The notes below the pieces were generated by a model. That model worked only from the letters and a program-made list of their open reading frames with translations. It was not told the origin of the DNA and ran no database searches. Shown piece by piece: positions 63,041 through 64,000 of a DNA stretch of 64,000 nt; positions within the stretch are counted from its first letter, which is position 1, and each line of letters opens with the position of its first letter. The translations under genes and the position numbers were made by a program. The DNA is from Patagioenas fasciata. Its lineage: Eukaryota; Chordata; Aves; Columbiformes; Columbidae. Location: NCBI RefSeq assembly GCF_037038585.1, contig NC_092520.1:7890501-7954500 (forward strand), in the 5' to 3' direction.

Positions 63041-64000
63041 GGTATCATTTAAAATTACTTCATATTCTCATTATGAGCAGACAGAACATGTGCCAGGGGG
63101 AGCTTTACATCCAGTTTTTATTTTAATAAACTAGAACTCTGTTAAAAAAAGCACCAAAAGCAAAAAGTCAGATTTAATCTATGGCTTGAGGGTCTCAAAG
63201 ATTCACCAGTCTGGAAGTTTCTTCTGTGGTATTTTTATTCATTTAATCAAATGATAATCTTTGTACAGCAAACACATTTTCCTTCTCTCTTCTGGTAAAA
63301 ACACTTTTACTCCCAATTACTAAATCTTAGTTACAGTACATTTACAGCAGAAAGTCAGAAATTAGATGAAGATTCAGCATCTCAATGGTCGTTTAGTCAC
63401 CAGAATGGGCAGAGAATAAGGTCACATTTTGACAGCTCGAAAGGAATCAGATGGTCAGCTGCAACATGTGGAAGATCAACTCAAAAACCTGAAACCAAAC
63501 AAGTATTTTGCACTTTTTTTTTGGTGTGAAATTTGTCTTCATGTTTTGGTCTGGTTCCACAGACATTAAATGAGAGTCGACATTTGTGGTGGCACGTAGT
63601 CAAAATCAGTCTTGGCCAGGTGAACACCACATGCCTTTCTTGAATTCAGAGGATTATTATACTGGATCATTAAACTTCTAGTTTAAGGCTCATTATATCA
63701 GAAGAAAGTATTTTCCTCTCATGCTGCTATGTCTTTTTCTGTTTTTCTTAATGCGAGCTTAATACCTACCAAGACTTATATTGCCCTTAAGAAGAGACCA
63801 CTGCTTTGAATCTAATGGAAGACATGTATTCTTGAGAAATCAAGAATTCTGTCATCTTAAACACATTGTGATCAAACACATTTGGATTCTGAATTACTGA
63901 AGGTATTCAACACCAAAATGTTTTTTCTAGAGACCAATGAAGGTGGAACAGTCTTCACTGGGCTTTTCTTGCCAACCTCTCACACGATGTCTATTCCTCA

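Larger units (their letters stand above)
30465..64000 (+). other. DLG2: DLG2 intron, at least 33.5 kb, runs off the window
   Basis: I looked for the expected continuation of the L27 domain (beginning like DIQEFYEV) and did not find it, so the next shared exon lies beyond 64000. The intron is AT-rich with CR1 copies and one solo LTR. The unique stretches 30465-35288, 35781-38696, 38985-41596, 42263-43120, 43504-46084, 46913-50628, 51167-51723, 52339-55861, 56758-57429, 58801-59544, 59656-60117 and 60801-64000 contain no gene I can support. Confidence 0.75.

Overview
The window reads as bird nuclear DNA. About twenty CR1-type LINE fragments are scattered through it, most cut off at the 5' end and carrying the CR1 octamer tail (ATTCTGTG or ATTCTATG, repeated). 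There are also two LTR-type retroviral insertions, long AT-rich introns and one sharp CpG island. No bacterial features, tRNA or rRNA genes or CRISPR arrays were seen. The species cannot be fixed from sequence alone.

Two protein-coding genes are supported and they lie head to head. On the minus strand (about 2.03-10.95 kb) is a complete TMEM126A-type gene. It has a non-coding first exon and four coding exons whose splice phases join exactly into a 209-residue, four-pass mitochondrial membrane protein. On the plus strand the 5' end of DLG2 (PSD-93/chapsyn-110) starts from the same CpG island. A start exon for the L27 isoform ends at 12849, and the exon holding the first half of the L27 domain lies at 30333-30464. 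The rest of DLG2 lies beyond the right edge, so everything from 30.5 to 64 kb is one very large DLG2 intron. The TMEM126-DLG2 neighbourhood matches what I recall of human 11q14.1.

Layout: 1-2 kb is unique sequence downstream of TMEM126A; 2-10.5 kb is the TMEM126A body with four CR1 copies and an ERV-type LTR that is itself split by a CR1; 10.56-11.64 kb is the shared CpG-island promoter; 11.2-30.3 kb holds the first DLG2 introns; 30.5-64 kb is intron with many CR1 fragments, a few unexplained open frames and a CpG-rich patch near 33.4 kb. At 57430-58467 there is a solo LTR with a 5-bp target duplication.

The strongest unexplained signal is inside that solo LTR. Its predicted R region carries an array of eleven short stem-loops of two alternating types (ctcgc-N6-gcgag and cgtgc-N5/6/10-gcacg/gcatg) in about 325 bp. 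Other points of interest are a one-base deletion shared by five CR1 copies that changes the C-terminus of their reverse-transcriptase frame, inverted CR1 copies flanking TMEM126A exons 3-4 (a circular-RNA geometry), and an orphan membrane-protein-like open frame near 37.4 kb.
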